Positions 24,373-35,475 of a stretch of 64,000 bases of DNA are shown in pieces; position 1 is the first letter of the stretch, and every line of letters begins with the position of its first letter. Position numbers and translations under genes: made by a program. The stretch comes from Carnegiea gigantea (lineage: Eukaryota > Streptophyta > Magnoliopsida > Caryophyllales > Cactaceae), in NCBI GenBank assembly GCA_029747015.1, contig JAKOGI010000827.1, forward strand, positions 100,001 to 164,000, read 5' to 3'. Below the pieces are notes generated by a model. The model saw nothing but the letters and a program-made list of their open reading frames with translations, was not told the DNA's origin and made no database searches.

Positions 24373-25559
24373 TACCTTTCCCAGTCCCGATTGCCCATGA
24401 TACTAAGAGAAAAAGAAATAAGTTGAGTTAGTGGCCACCATGGCCCTCCATAGTGGCTTCGTGCCTCTTTACTTTCCTCATTGTTTGTAGGTAAGAATGT
24501 GAGATTTTTGCTACATTAAGGCCTTGTTTGACTACTTCACCATCCTTCCTATGCATATTTCATCATCTTCTTCGCTTCATTTCATCTATTCACCCCTTAT
24601 TTGAAGCAAGAGAAAATGTAAGAGGGGCAGCTTTAATTTGAAGTCCCTAAAGATTGAAAGATTATAGAGGCCTCTCCATTAGATAAGCATTTCTTTGTCC
24701 TTTCTTCTTAAACTCCCCTATATTAGTTTAATTGATGTTTTGTTTGGGCTTTTTTGAATTAGTTAGAATATTCAAGAATGAGTAGTTTCTTTTACTTTAG
24801 GGATTTGGTAGCTAAGAAAATATGTTTGATGTTTTCTATTTAAAATCTTGTGCTTGATGTTCTTGTAGAGTAGATTCAATTAAGTCCTATGTTTTATCGC
24901 TTTGTGAGTAATTTTTTAGTCAAGTGGCTTGGCTAATACTTTGTGTGAAGTATGAAAAGGAGAAGCCAATTATCCAGTCAATAAGATTAGACCTTACTTA
25001 GTGATACTTGAGAGAGAATTGCATGTTAGGAGATCAATTTGATAAACTTAATCTATGACTTTGACTAAAATGAGAGCCCTTGAAAAATGGTAACACGATT
25101 AGTTTAGGTAGGTCTAGGTAGTTCTTTTCATTTTGAAAGAAAAATAAGAAATTTTATAAGATTGTCAACCTTTGAATCACCTCACACTGGAGGAGGCAAG
25201 CACTTGATTTCTAGATTCAACTCATTGTAGGCAAAACAAATCCCTAGATATTTTTAATTGACAGATTTCTCTCTTTCTAAACAAGTGTTTGCTTAGCTTA
25301 GTTTAATCACCCTTCAGACATCAATTTTGATTAATATTTTAGATAGGACAAAGCTTGATAGATTGCACTAATCCTTATAGGAATGACATTTAATTTTACT
25401 ACAACCTTATGCATTTGTGGTGGTAATTAGCTTTTCCTTTTTTTACTACCATTGCTGGGGATTAAGTGTCAAGTATTGAGTTTATCCTTTAAGATTGGAT
25501 AACCATTTTTTCTTTTTTATTTTGATCGCTTGGGTAGTGTTTGTGTTTGTGCTTACATG

Positions 25560-27060
25560 ACCTTTTCTATTTTATGCAAAGTCTTATCTCCTTTGAAGAA
25601 ACTGAGAGGGGTTTTCGCTTAATGAGAAAGAGGCAAAGAATAGAGGATCCAAAATGCAAGACACGTGAGATCACACCCAAAATGGATGGTGGAGAAGAAG
25701 CACGAAAAAAGACGGTCCAGATTTTATCACTTGGGGTTCCAAGGCATCAATTTAAGAACCACCTATTCTAATGTGAAGGCTTATAATTTTAAGCATAAAT
25801 TGGCACTGCACTCAATGGTGGAATAGTCACAGTTCAATGACACTCTCATAGAGGATCCCAACTTATACTTTTTCATCTTTTTAGAGGTGTATGACACTTT
25901 GATGCTCAATAAAGTCTCTAATGATGCTATCCACCCTCTTTTGTTTCAATTTTCAATTAGAGAAAAGTGGCCATTCATTGTCAATGTGGTTGACAACTAC
26001 ATAGAACGAGCACACAAAGATGTTCCATGTCTTCTCTCCAAGCAAAATGGTCTATTTAACGAGCACAAATCACAATCTTTATTCAATGGGAGTGTAAGAC
26101 ATTCGATGAGGATAGGGAGTATTTCAAGGATCTATTGCAGTTGTGCTCCACCATGGACTCTAAAAGTGGATGATTGTGCAAACCTTTTATAATGGAGTCA
26201 CATAACCCAAAAGGTCCACCATTAATGCACTAGAAGGCGATACTTTGATGAACAAGATGGAGGATGAGACATATAATATGAATGAGAAGATGGCCCTCGA
26301 TTACTACGAATGGTCAAGAAAGAGGACAGAATCAAAGAAGGTGGGAGGTAAGTTGGAAGTTGATACTTTTTACTTTGCTTTTCGTTAAAGTGGATGCATG
26401 CAATTACTCAAATATTAGACTGTTCAAATGGCCATGTTATGAATTCGTATGCCCATCCCTTTCATGTTAAATTTGTAGCTTGTTGACCATTTGATAGCGA
26501 ATTTCCATGTTACGAGTCCTTTTGCGTAAAACTCTAGTGACCAAGTTAATTATATCAACAACTTCAACCTAGAAGGACCAATTACCTTTGTCCAATGCAT
26601 ATACTTTGGGTTGAGGGAATCGCCCAAATTTCTTGTATAAGACTAAACCCTCTCATAATGTCACAAATGAAGTCTAAGTCACCTCTCGAGTTTCTAAGAC
26701 CTCACTTTCCCAACATGTTTCCCAAAATCAAACTTGGAGGCTATGATGGGGAGCATGCTTATGGTGCATCAAAAGTAAGATGAGCATATTAAGCAATTAG
26801 CCTCTAAGGTTGATGTGCATACTAGTCACAAGAAGATATTGGAAGCTCAAATTGCACAAGAAGCTAGCTCTAGCAAGAAATATAATACCATGTTTTTGAG
26901 AAGTGTCAGCTAAGTTGAAGGTCCTAAGAGTGCTCGCAAGGATGTGGTTGTGAACGATGTGAAAAATCATGTTGTTGAGAAAGATGAGTCTAGTCACTCT
27001 AACGATGTAATTTGTGACCATGTGACATGTGATGCTAATGAGGTTCTTAAGGATCCCAAA
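25560..27060 (+). pseudogene. Athila-like gag
   Basis: Conserved pieces appear in order: FLEVYDTLMLNKVSNDAI (25880-25930) followed by LLFQFSIREK, the retrotransposon gag core; REYFKDLLQLCSTMDSKSG (26120-26170); MALDYYEWSRKR and KVGGKLEVDTF (26290-26370); and IKQLASKVDVHTSHKKILE (26790-26840) near the C-terminus. These match the plant Athila Gag layout. Stops and frame changes separate nearly every block. Gag would package element RNA. The assignment is strong because four separate regions fit in order. Confidence 0.8.
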
Positions 27061-27169
27061 TAACCTTTCCCAAAATATTTTATACCATCATTTTTGTCCC
27101 CTTAAAGAATGGCTAAGCTAAACTAGGTTTGCAATTTGGGAAGTTCTTAGAAATCCTAAAGAAGCTTTG

Positions 27170-27680
27170 CATCAATACCCCCTTTATCGATATTGGTTCA
27201 AATGCCTTCCTATGCTAAGTTTTTGAAACAAATTTTGTCAAATAAGAGAATACTAAAAGAGTATGAGACAGTGTCATTAACTAAAGAGTGTAGCATCGTG
27301 ATCCAAAATAAGTTTTTCACGAAGCCTAAGGATCTCGGTAGCTTCTCTATTCCTTGATAGGAAATGTTTGTGTTGACCTTAGTTTGTGTGATTTACACTT
27401 GTGTAATCTTGATGCCCCTTTTTATGTGGCAAAAGTTGGACTTAGAAGAGATGCGACACATCATTTTCTTATAATTGGCTGATCATTTCATGAAATTCGC
27501 TGTTGATGTTGTAGAGGATGTCCCCATTAAGGTGGCTAATTTGTATATCTGTATTAATTTTTTTAGTCCTAATATAGAAGAAGACATGGCACCCTAATCA
27601 TTCTTGGGAGGACTTTGTTAGCCACCACCAGGGGTCAAATTGATGTAAAGATGGTAAGTTGTCTTTTGATGTGATTGACA
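27170..27680 (+). pseudogene. Athila-like protease region
   Basis: Plus-strand frames read MPSYAKFLKQILSNKR-like sequence around 27200, EYETVSLTKECSIVIQNK around 27265 and LGSFSIP around 27335. These lead into the position where an Athila protease carries its D-L-G-A-S active site. Here that motif is destroyed (VCVIYTCVILMP). Later pieces (VVEDVPIKVANLYI, near 27510-27545) complete the family pattern. It is an inactive remnant. Confidence 0.72.
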
Positions 27681-27959
27681 ATCATCTGGAGTTCAATTTT
27701 TCATAGCCACTAATTTCCTTTATATGCCAAATGAGTGCAATAGAATTGATGTGATCAATAATTTCGTAAGGGAAGAACTCATTAACTAAAGGCAGTAGTG
27801 ATCCTTTTGAGCATTATTTGTTTAAAGATTACACTATCGACGATGAGAATCCCTAGGTAGATTGTGTTCTCAATTTTTGGAGGCTACCCCACAAGTTCCA
27901 CCTACCCTTGCTAGGGTGGAACACATACGAAGTGAAGAAGAGCCCTCTTATGATGAGAA

Positions 27960-28331
27960 TTCTACCTCTGAGGTTATGTTAATACCCCTCCCTTCTCCTT
28001 TGAGATATTAATTTCTTGGCCCTAATGCTATATATATAGTGATTGTTAATGCAAGTCTAACTGCATCATGGATTGATTCGTTGCTTAGAGTCCATAGATT
28101 TTGTCACAAGGGCATCGGGTATACCATTGATGAACATAGAGGAGTTCACCCTTCTATGTACATGCATTGCATTTTAATATAAGATGATCATAAGGCCTCA
28201 ATTGAATCTCAAAGAAGGTTGAATCTTAACATGAAGAAAGTTGCCAAGAAAGAGGTTTTGAAATGGCTTAAAGCCAACAAGAACTACCTTATCTTTGATA
28301 GTAAGTGGGTAAGCCCAGTCTATCTAGTACC
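27960..28331 (+). pseudogene. Athila-like reverse transcriptase, N-terminal part
   Basis: Frames give PLPSPLRY, LLRVHRFCHKGIGYTIDEHR, GVHPSMYMHCIL, QRRLNLNMKKVAKKEVLKWL and SKWVSPVYLVP. These correspond to the linker and first RT block of Athila-type pol, ending in the conserved WVSPV-x-VVPKK. The copia inserts within the PKK part, and RT resumes at 34847. Confidence 0.82.
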
Positions 28332-28690
28332 AGTTAAAATTAGTAAAATCATATTTTTGGCTTTAAAATAAAATAGCTAATTATGTTTATAGAACCTAGA
28401 AAAGAGGAGGAAAAGAAGTTTCTTTTTCTTAATTTAAAAATTTTCATATAAATTGTTATGTTTTCAATTGTATTAGCAACTCATTTTTAAGAGAGAGAAA
28501 GATAGAGAAGCATAAGGATTTAGACAGAGAAAATATTATTTCTTCTACTATTGTTATTAACGCTATTATTCTCTCCTAATATTTAGAGAGCAGTTATGGT
28601 ATCTCTTTGTATATCAGTTCCTAAATTTCTTAATCCTATTTTAGCAATGTGAGATATAAACTTTAGATAACTGTAATCTTTGGAATCTAA
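28332..28690 (+). repeat. copia 5' LTR
   Basis: Pairs with 34499-34846 (shared strings include catatttttggctttaaa and gagaagcacaaggattta-like sequence). The first base has decayed (AG for TG). The 3' edge near 28690 is approximate. No clear primer-binding site follows. Confidence 0.8.
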
Positions 28691-28726
28691 GAGTGAGGTT
28701 AACTTGTACTATTCAATATCATAGGG

Positions 28727-29440
28727 GCAAAATATGAGGTTGAGAACTTTAGTGGCATCTATTTCTCCCTTTGGAAATTGAAAATGAAGGCAATATTAAG
28801 GAAACATCATTGCATAGCAGCAATTGAGATCAGACTAAAAGGATCTACTGAGGACAAATGGGAAGAGATAGCCAACAATGCTATTGCTCATATATATCTA
28901 CCATTAGTAGATTCAGTCTTGTCAAGTGTCGCAAAGAATATGACTATGAAGACAATATGGGATGCACTCACCGGATTGTATGAGACAAAGTCACTCTATA
29001 ATAAGGTACTCTTGAAAAGAATGCTTTATACCCTTCGAATGAGTGAATCCATATCGGTAACGGATCACATTAACAATTTGAATATGTTACTTTTTAAACT
29101 CTTGGTGATGGATTATAATATAAAAGAAATGAACGTGCAGAGCTTCTACTTCAAAGCCTACCTGACTGGTATAACCAGCTCATCATTAATTTGACAAAGA
29201 ATCTGATTACAGACTTTCTAGACTTCAATGATGTTGCATCCGCTGTCCTAGAAGAGGATTGTAGGCGTAAAAGTAATGAAGATAGATCATTCTCTTTATA
29301 ACAAATAGAGGCATTATTGATGACGAGAGGAAGATCAACGGAACATAACTTCAGTGGGAGTCAAATCATGGGAGATTGAATTCACGAAGTAAGAAAAATG
29401 TCAAATGTTAATATTCTAGAAAAGAGGACATATTAAAAGG
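28727..29440 (+). pseudogene. copia gag
   Basis: The open stretch at 28727-29194 reads YEVENFSGIYFSLWKLKMKA, the typical start of this copia Gag, then WDALTGLYETKSLYNKVLL and LRMSESISVTDHINNLNML. The frame stops at about 29194 and continues in another frame. A decayed zinc knuckle (KC-YSRKEDILKGIVG) lies near 29400-29440 and lacks most Cys/His. It is the longest intact copia coding stretch in the window. Confidence 0.82.
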
Positions 29441-29484
29441 GATTGTTGGAATTATAAGATGAGTATAGAAAAGGCTTCTACAGC

Positions 29485-30437
29485 AATACCTCTCAACGAT
29501 GTGTTGTAGTACATCGGATGATGGAGAAATCTTATGCATGGATGCACTAATCACTTCAAAAGCAAATTCACTCACTGATGTTTGGGTGCCGGATACAAGA
29601 GCAACATGGCAAATGACACCTTGACGGGGGTTGGTTTCACCCATATAAACCGATCCCTAAAGGATATGTATTTAGAGGAGATGATCATGCGTTGGAGATT
29701 GCTGGTATTGACACCATCAAATTAATAATGCATGATAGAATTGCCCACATTATCCAAGAGGTTCGACATGTGAAAGGCCTAAAGAAAAATCTATCATCTA
29801 CTAGGCAATTTGATGATCTTAGGCTTAAGACCCAAATTGAAAGTGGTATTATGAGAGTTGTCAAAGGTGCACTTATTGTGATGAAGGTAGAGAAGACCTC
29901 ATCCAAGCCATTGGTGCTTTAGGGAGAAACGTTAAAATATGGAGTCTCATCTGTTGCTTCTACCAATCAAGAAGAATCAATGATAAAATGGCATTATAAA
30001 CTAGGCCACATGTTAGAGCATGGTTTAAAGATTCTCAGGAAATGTAATCTCTTGCGTTGACTCATATCGATAAACCAACCATTTTGTGAGAATTATGTTG
30101 CAAGTAAATAGAGTAGATTAAAGTTTGGAAGACCTATTACCAAGAGCAAACACATACTAGACTTAGTTCATTTAGACGTGCGAGAATCACTAATCATGTC
30201 CCTAGGAGGAGCAAAGTATTTTGTGCCATTTATTGATGATTGCTCCAGGAGAATATGGGTGTACCCAATCAAAAAAGTCAGATGTGTTTCCAGTATTCAA
30301 GAAATTTAAAGCTCAAGTAGAGCTTGAATTTGGAAAAAGAATTAAGTGTTTGAGGACAAATATGGAGGAGAATATGTAGATGCTGATCTCCTGGCATTTT
30401 GCAAACAAGAAGGTATTCAAAGACAATTCACAATTGT
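29485..30437 (+). pseudogene. copia protease, pre-integrase and integrase N-part
   Basis: At 29575-29625 the protease site reads DVWVPDTRATWQMTP, where family members have D-T/S-G-A-T: the glycine is replaced by arginine. At 29990-30050 is WHYKLGHMLEHGLKILRKCN, the pre-integrase H-H motif region. At 30150-30400 is the integrase core start (DLVHLDV, GGAKYFVPFIDDCSRRIWVY, CLRTNMEE). The insertion at 30438 follows the segment GIQRQFT. Several stops are present. Confidence 0.8.
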
Positions 30438-32260
30438 TGTACAAGATTTTCAAGATAAAAATATATGCCGCAAGCATACAACTGTCGCTGTAGTCCTTAA
30501 GGGTCGTCTCCTTAGGGGCGAGGATGAAATTAAATCACAATTAATCTTAAAGTAACATGGGTACTAAACTAATTAACTTAATAATAATCTTATAAAATGA
30601 TCTAAAGTAAGAAAACAAAATGTCATGAGAGATATAAACAAAGTAGTCTACCTCAAATTACCCAAAGTCCTAATATTAGCAAATGCATCATCAAAGCATT
30701 TAACTAGTCAAATTCTAACCCATCATACCTCAGTAGTTTTATTAAAAAAGGACAACGGTAAGAAAAACAAACAAGGTGCCAAGACCAACAGATATAATAA
30801 AGAACCCATAAAGCAATAAACACCAAACCTAATCACAAGAACCAAAGCTAATCAAAAGAACAAAATGAAGAAGACAGAGGGTAGAAGAGGCTGAGACTGC
30901 CTCGTAACGTGGCACACCCAACTATGGGCTTAGTCCTACATCAACAACTTAGCAAGGCCGAATTGAACACCGAAGAGATCATAATTGAAGGACAAAAGTG
31001 GAGGACAAAATCCGAGGAATGGGGTATGAAAATCAGGAACGAAGAAGAAGAATTGGGGGGACATCCTAGCTCGTTAGAGCTAAGCCTGAGTTCATCAATA
31101 TAGGAGAAGTCAACCCAGAACTGTGCAACCCAAATTGAAACAGCACCTTAAGTGGAAACAGGGTAAAACAAGGGAGGCAAAATTAGCCAAACCAGACCAT
31201 GACTTAAACCTAGAACCCACATCAACAAAACCCACATTAAAATCCACATCAATAACTCATACAAACATAACCTAGGAATCATGATAAAACTAATGGAATT
31301 AAAAAGAAAATAGAAAATAGAGGAGAAACAAAGCAAGGGGAAAAAACTCAGCTTTAACCCAGAATAAGCTACGAACGAGCTTCAAGCTCGCCAAAAATGA
31401 TGGATTTGCAATAAACAGAGCTTTACGTTCCCGCACAAACAATAAAAGAACAAGAGTAACCAAATTGATTCAACATTCAATAAAAATTTAAGGCTAAATT
31501 CATAACCCAACTCAAAATAATGAATTACAGTTAGAACCCTAAGATAGATCTGAAAATCTAAAATTAAAACAGGACAAGTGAAAACTAAACCCGAAATTAA
31601 AACTCTAAATTACTAAAAACTCAAATTAAAACTACCTAAAACCCCAAATTAAAACCTCGCTAAACCCCCATTCGCCGCTGGTGCTTTGCTTCTTTAAGCA
31701 ACCCATCCTCGAACTACACTATTCGATCCTAGCTATCATGGATAGTGATGGTGAAACTGGAGAGGGAATTTGGTGGTGGTGAGGAGTATGGTGATGATGA
31801 TGGTGCTAGGTGTTGAAGTCGATGGACAACAGTTATGGATGATGATTCTGGTTGATGAAGATGGTGGAGAGGGTTCGAGCAAGAAGCCAAGGTGGAGAGG
31901 GGCCTGTATTCATGTCTGCTGAGGAGGAGACCAGAGACAAAAAATCAATGGGAAAGGGGGTAGAGTTGGTCACATGAGGAGAGGATGGCTGGGGTTTATT
32001 TTCATTTTTTCTTTATTTTTTCCCTTTTCTGTTGGTTGGATCAAGGAAAATGGGCTAAGGGTTCATGTGTTGTGCTTGGACTTCAAGCTAGCAGACCCAA
32101 TTCATTATATCAGCCTCTTTATTCAGCTTTTTTCTCACAGTTTTTGTGATTTTTCATGGCCTACAAAAACAAAATAAATTCAAATAAAAATCTAGTTATA
32201 ATAATTATTTTGAGCAAAATTAGATATAAAGGTATCACAAAAAGATCATATTTGGTGCAA
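30438..32260. mobile_element. Solo-LTR-like insertion in the copia integrase
   Basis: A 1.82 kb insertion that interrupts an otherwise continuous integrase (RQFTIVV / IVVDTP). Its ends read TGTACAAGAT and TTGGTGCAA on plus. Flanks ATTGT (30433-30437) and ATAGT (32261-32265) fit a 5-bp duplication with one change. It contains no transposon protein. A stretch at about 30466-30520 (gccgcaagcatacaactgtc...cgtctccttaggggcg) resembles a pattern common in plant LTR-element termini. A solo LTR is the simplest reading; a small non-autonomous element is possible. Confidence 0.55.
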
Positions 32261-32760
32261 ATAGTTGTCGACACACCTTAACAAAATGGTGTAGCTGAGT
32301 GGATGAATAGGACTTTCTTAGAATGAACAAAAGCTATGTTGAGAGCAACAAGACTACCCAAATCTTTCTGGGCAAAAGCAGCCAAAACCGCTGGCTATGT
32401 GATAAATTGATCACCATCAATGACTATTAATTTAAAGACTTTAATGGAGATGTGGAATGGTAAGCCAGTGGATTATTATTCTTCTTTGCATGTGTTTGGA
32501 TGTCCTACATATGTAATATACAAGTCCCAAGAAAGAACAAAATCGGATCCAAAATTCAGAAGATGCATATTCTTGGGTTATGCTGAAGGTGTTAATGGTT
32601 ATCACCTATAGGATCCCACTGCTTATAAGGTTATTATCAGTGGAGATGCTAATTCACTGAAGGAGAACAACAAAATAAAGATGATAACACATCTGAAGAG
32701 ACTACTACAGTACATATAGATGATGAGTCTAGAAAGGAGGATTGTTTTAGAGCAAGGCTA
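32261..32760 (+). pseudogene. copia integrase C-part
   Basis: Resumes with IVVDTP then QNGVAEWMNRTF, the conserved P-Q-Q-N-G-V-A-E segment with one frame slip. The intact open stretch at 32420-32611 reads LHVFGCPTYVIYKSQERTK and FRRCIFLGYAEGVNGYHL. Stops occur at 32325 and 32409. This part follows the catalytic core of integrase and leads to RT. Confidence 0.82.
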
Positions 32761-32864
32761 GAGCATGAGGAGCAAGAACCAAAGAGGGTCAATGATACAG
32801 AAGTTCGATGATCACATCATCAAACAAGAAAACCTTCATGGCGCTCAAATTATGTTATGGCCAG

Positions 32865-34420
32865 TCATGATGCGTACGATATCTTAGCATAAGATGGAGA
32901 GCCATCAACTTTTGAAGGGGCTCTGAATAGCCAAGATGCTTCTCTGCAAATGGTAGCAATGTAAGAAGAAATAGAAGCCTTACATAGAAGTAAGGCATGG
33001 GAACGTGTTCCACTTTCACAAGGAGGGAAAGTCGTCGTAAAAAAATGGGTCCATAAGATCAAATAAGATAATAGTGATCAAGTAGAAAAATATCATACGA
33101 GATTAGTGGCAAAAGGATATGCTAAGAAAGAAGGTATCGACTTTACCAAGATATTCTCTGCAGTTGTTAGACATACAATTACAAGATTAGTCATGGTTAT
33201 GTCTGCTATATTTGATTTACATCCAGAACAGTTAGATGTAAACATATTTTTTCTTCATGGCGAACTTGAAGAAGTGATATATATGCTCCATCCAGAAGGA
33301 TTCAAAGAAAAAGGAAAACAAAACATAGATTACAGGTTAACCAAATTTATATATGGTCTTAAGTAGGCGCCAAGGTGTTGGTAGAAGAGATTTGATTACT
33401 GCATTATCAGCCATAGATAGAATAGACTTAATTTAGACCATTTTGCATATTATAAGAAGTTCAAGGACAATGATTTCATCATATTATTATTATATGCGGA
33501 TGGCATGTTGGAGGTAAGCCCCAACAAAGATTGAGTCCAAGAATTAAAGGCACAATTAGCTAGGAAGTTTGATATGAAGGATCTGGAGCCAGCAAACAAG
33601 ATTCTAAGGATGCAAATACATCAAGATAGAAAATATATGAAGATATGGCTTTGCCAAGAGAAAAACATAAAGAAAATCATGCGACGCTTGAATATGCAAG
33701 ATTGTAAGCCAATTTCAACTGCACTTTCTATCAATTATAAACTATCTTCAAGTATGAGCCCTAACAACAAAGCTAAAAGGATAGAAATGTCTTGCGTACT
33801 ACATGCATTGGCATTAGGAAGCCTAATGTGTGCCATGACCTGTACAAGACCGATATTGCTTAAGTAGTGGGAGTGGTCAGTAGATTTATGACAAATCCAG
33901 GTCAAGAGCATTGGAATGGTGTGAAGAGGATCTTGAGATGCATTAAAGGGACCTTAATTGCAACATTATGCTTTAGAGGATCAAAATTTATTACCAACAG
34001 ATATGTCAACTTGGATTTTGAAGGTGACTTTAACAAAAGAAAATATACTACGGGTTATGTGCTTACTCTTGCAAGTGGTGCAGGAAGCTAGGTATTAAAG
34101 CTGCAAATTATTGTTGCATTGTCTACTATAGAAGCTAATTATATGGCAGCTACCCAAGCTTACAAGGAAGCAATTTGGATAAAAACACTAACGAGAGAAC
34201 TTGGACACGTGCAACAAAGATTCCTATGTATAGTGACAGTCAAAGTGCTTTGTACATTGCTAGAAATCTAAATTTTTAATCCAGGACAAAACATACTGAT
34301 GTTCAATATTATTTTGATTGAGAAGTAGTAGAGGAAGGAAGTGTGGATATGCAAAAGATTCACACAAGAGATAACCTGGTAGACATTATGACAAAGCCCG
34401 TTAATACTAACAAGTTTGTA
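32865..34420 (+). pseudogene. copia reverse transcriptase and RNase H
   Basis: RT blocks in order: WERVPLSQGGKVVVKKWVHK (about 33000), RLVAKGYAKKEGIDFTKIFS (33106), QLDVNIFFLHGELEEVIYM (33230), then LLLYADGMLEV near 33485-33515. The catalytic Y-V-D-D is Y-A-D-G (33492-33503), so the second aspartate is lost. FDMKDLEPANKILRMQI and later blocks follow (33574-33867). RNase H pieces (MTNPGQEHWNGVKRILRCIK, 33885-33945; further frames to 34420) are shifted. The enzyme is clearly dead. Confidence 0.85.
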
Positions 34421-34486
34421 TGGTACAGGCCCTCCTATATCTTATCAGAAACGTAAGCAACATAAGACTTGCCAAAAAGATGACGT

Positions 34487-34498
34487 TAAGTGGGAGAT
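34487..34498 (+). other. copia polypurine tract
   Basis: AAGTGGGAGAT immediately before the 3' LTR start TGTTAATATTAG. This is the usual plant copia form and confirms plus orientation. Confidence 0.85.
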
Positions 34499-34846
34499 TG
34501 TTAATATTAGTAAAGTCATATTTTTGGCTTTAAAATAAAATAGCTTGTTATGTTTATAAAAACCATAAAAGAGGAGGAAAAGAAGTTTCCTTCTCTTAGT
34601 TTGAAAATTTTCATATGAATTGTTATGTTTTCAATTGTAATAGCAAGAGAGAGAAAGACAGAGAAGCACAAGGATTTACAGAGAGAAAATATTGTTCTCT
34701 AACTATTTTTCTTAATGTTGGTATTCTCTTCTCATATTTAGAGAGCATTTGTGATATCTCTTCGTTTATAAACTCCTAAATTTCTCAATTCTATTTTAGT
34801 GATGTAAGATACATACTTCAGATTTTGTAATCTTCAAAACCTTACA
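34499..34846 (+). repeat. copia 3' LTR
   Basis: 348 bp, TGTTAATATT...CCTTACA, matching the 5' LTR at 28332-28690. The Athila RT frame resumes directly after it. Confidence 0.85.
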
Positions 34847-35475
34847 GTATGTAAGAAAGTGGGGATGAAGGTTGTGAAAAATGAGAATAATCAGTTGATT
34901 CCCACTAGGATGGTCATGGGTTGGCGTATATCCATTGACTATAGGAATTTGAACAAAGCCACCCGTTATGAACATTTTCTCATTACCTTTACTGGCCAAA
35001 TGCTTAAGAAGTTAGCTAAGAACTCCTAATTTTGATACCTAGAAAAGACCACATTAGACATCCATGTGGTACTTTTACATATAAGAGGATGTTATTTGGG
35101 TTCCGCAATGCCCCGTTGCCTCTCTACATTGCATGATGACCATTGTATCTGATTTTATTGAGTATATTATGACAGTATACATGAATGATTTTGATGTATA
35201 TGGTGCATCATTTGACCATTGGTTGCACAATTCTATCCAAAGTGGTTCAAAGATGTGAGGAAGAGAATTAGGTCTTGAATTGGAAAATGTACCATTTTAT
35301 GGTAAAAGAGAGGGTTGTCCTTGGTTATATTTTTTCAAGCAAAGCATTGTAGTAAACAAACAAATGGTGGAGGGGATTTAAAAATTACCACCACTTGCTT
35401 TTGTGAAGGTTTCTTAGACATGTTAGCTTTTACCAAAACTTCATTGCAGATTTTTTAGAAGAGTTATAATCATAT
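34847..35475 (+). pseudogene. Athila-like reverse transcriptase, continued
   Basis: Reads KKVGMKVVKNENNQLIPTR, GWRISIDYRNLNKATRYEHF and EKTTLDI, then in other frames blocks equal to the RT palm and thumb (LVAQFYPKWFKDVRK near 35220-35265; a GYIVSSKGI-type block near 35320). The F-x-D-D catalytic block near 35160-35200 is scrambled by frameshifts. Similarity ends near 35475. Confidence 0.8.

Larger units (their letters stand above)
22804..24980. repeat. Tandem 2.2 kb unit C
   Basis: Third unit, with the same landmark order: GTGCTGCCTCAAATGCTAGT at about 22844, T-rich tract, integrase remnant, Cassandra remnant, tail. It stops matching after CCAATTATCCAGTCA near 24980, where Athila-type leader DNA begins. 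Confidence 0.85.
28332..34846 (+). mobile_element. Ty1/copia retrotransposon inserted in the Athila RT
   Basis: 5' LTR 28332-28690, gag, protease remnant, integrase (split by the insertion at 30438-32260), RT, RNase H, polypurine tract 34487-34498 and 3' LTR 34499-34846. The flanks GTACC (28327-28331) and GTATG (34847-34851) fit a decayed 5-bp duplication. The Athila reading frame rejoins across it (VSPVYLVP + KKVGMKVVKNENNQ), which fixes both ends. Without the inner insertion it is about 4.7 kb, a normal copia size. Confidence 0.88.
25000..35475 (+). mobile_element. Athila-like Ty3/gypsy retrotransposon, interrupted
   Basis: A plus-strand gypsy body with leader (25000-25550), gag, protease and RT, split at 28331/34847 by a copia element. 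Similarity stops near 35475 inside the RT domain. RNase H, integrase and flanking LTRs are not found. Order and motifs are those of the Athila group. Multiple stops and frameshifts make it a pseudogene throughout. Confidence 0.8.

Noticed and set aside
7826..24980. The 2.2 kb units as LTRs of one element
   Set aside because: They contain an integrase C-terminus and a Cassandra, occur three times head to tail and lack TG...CA edges with primer or polypurine sites.
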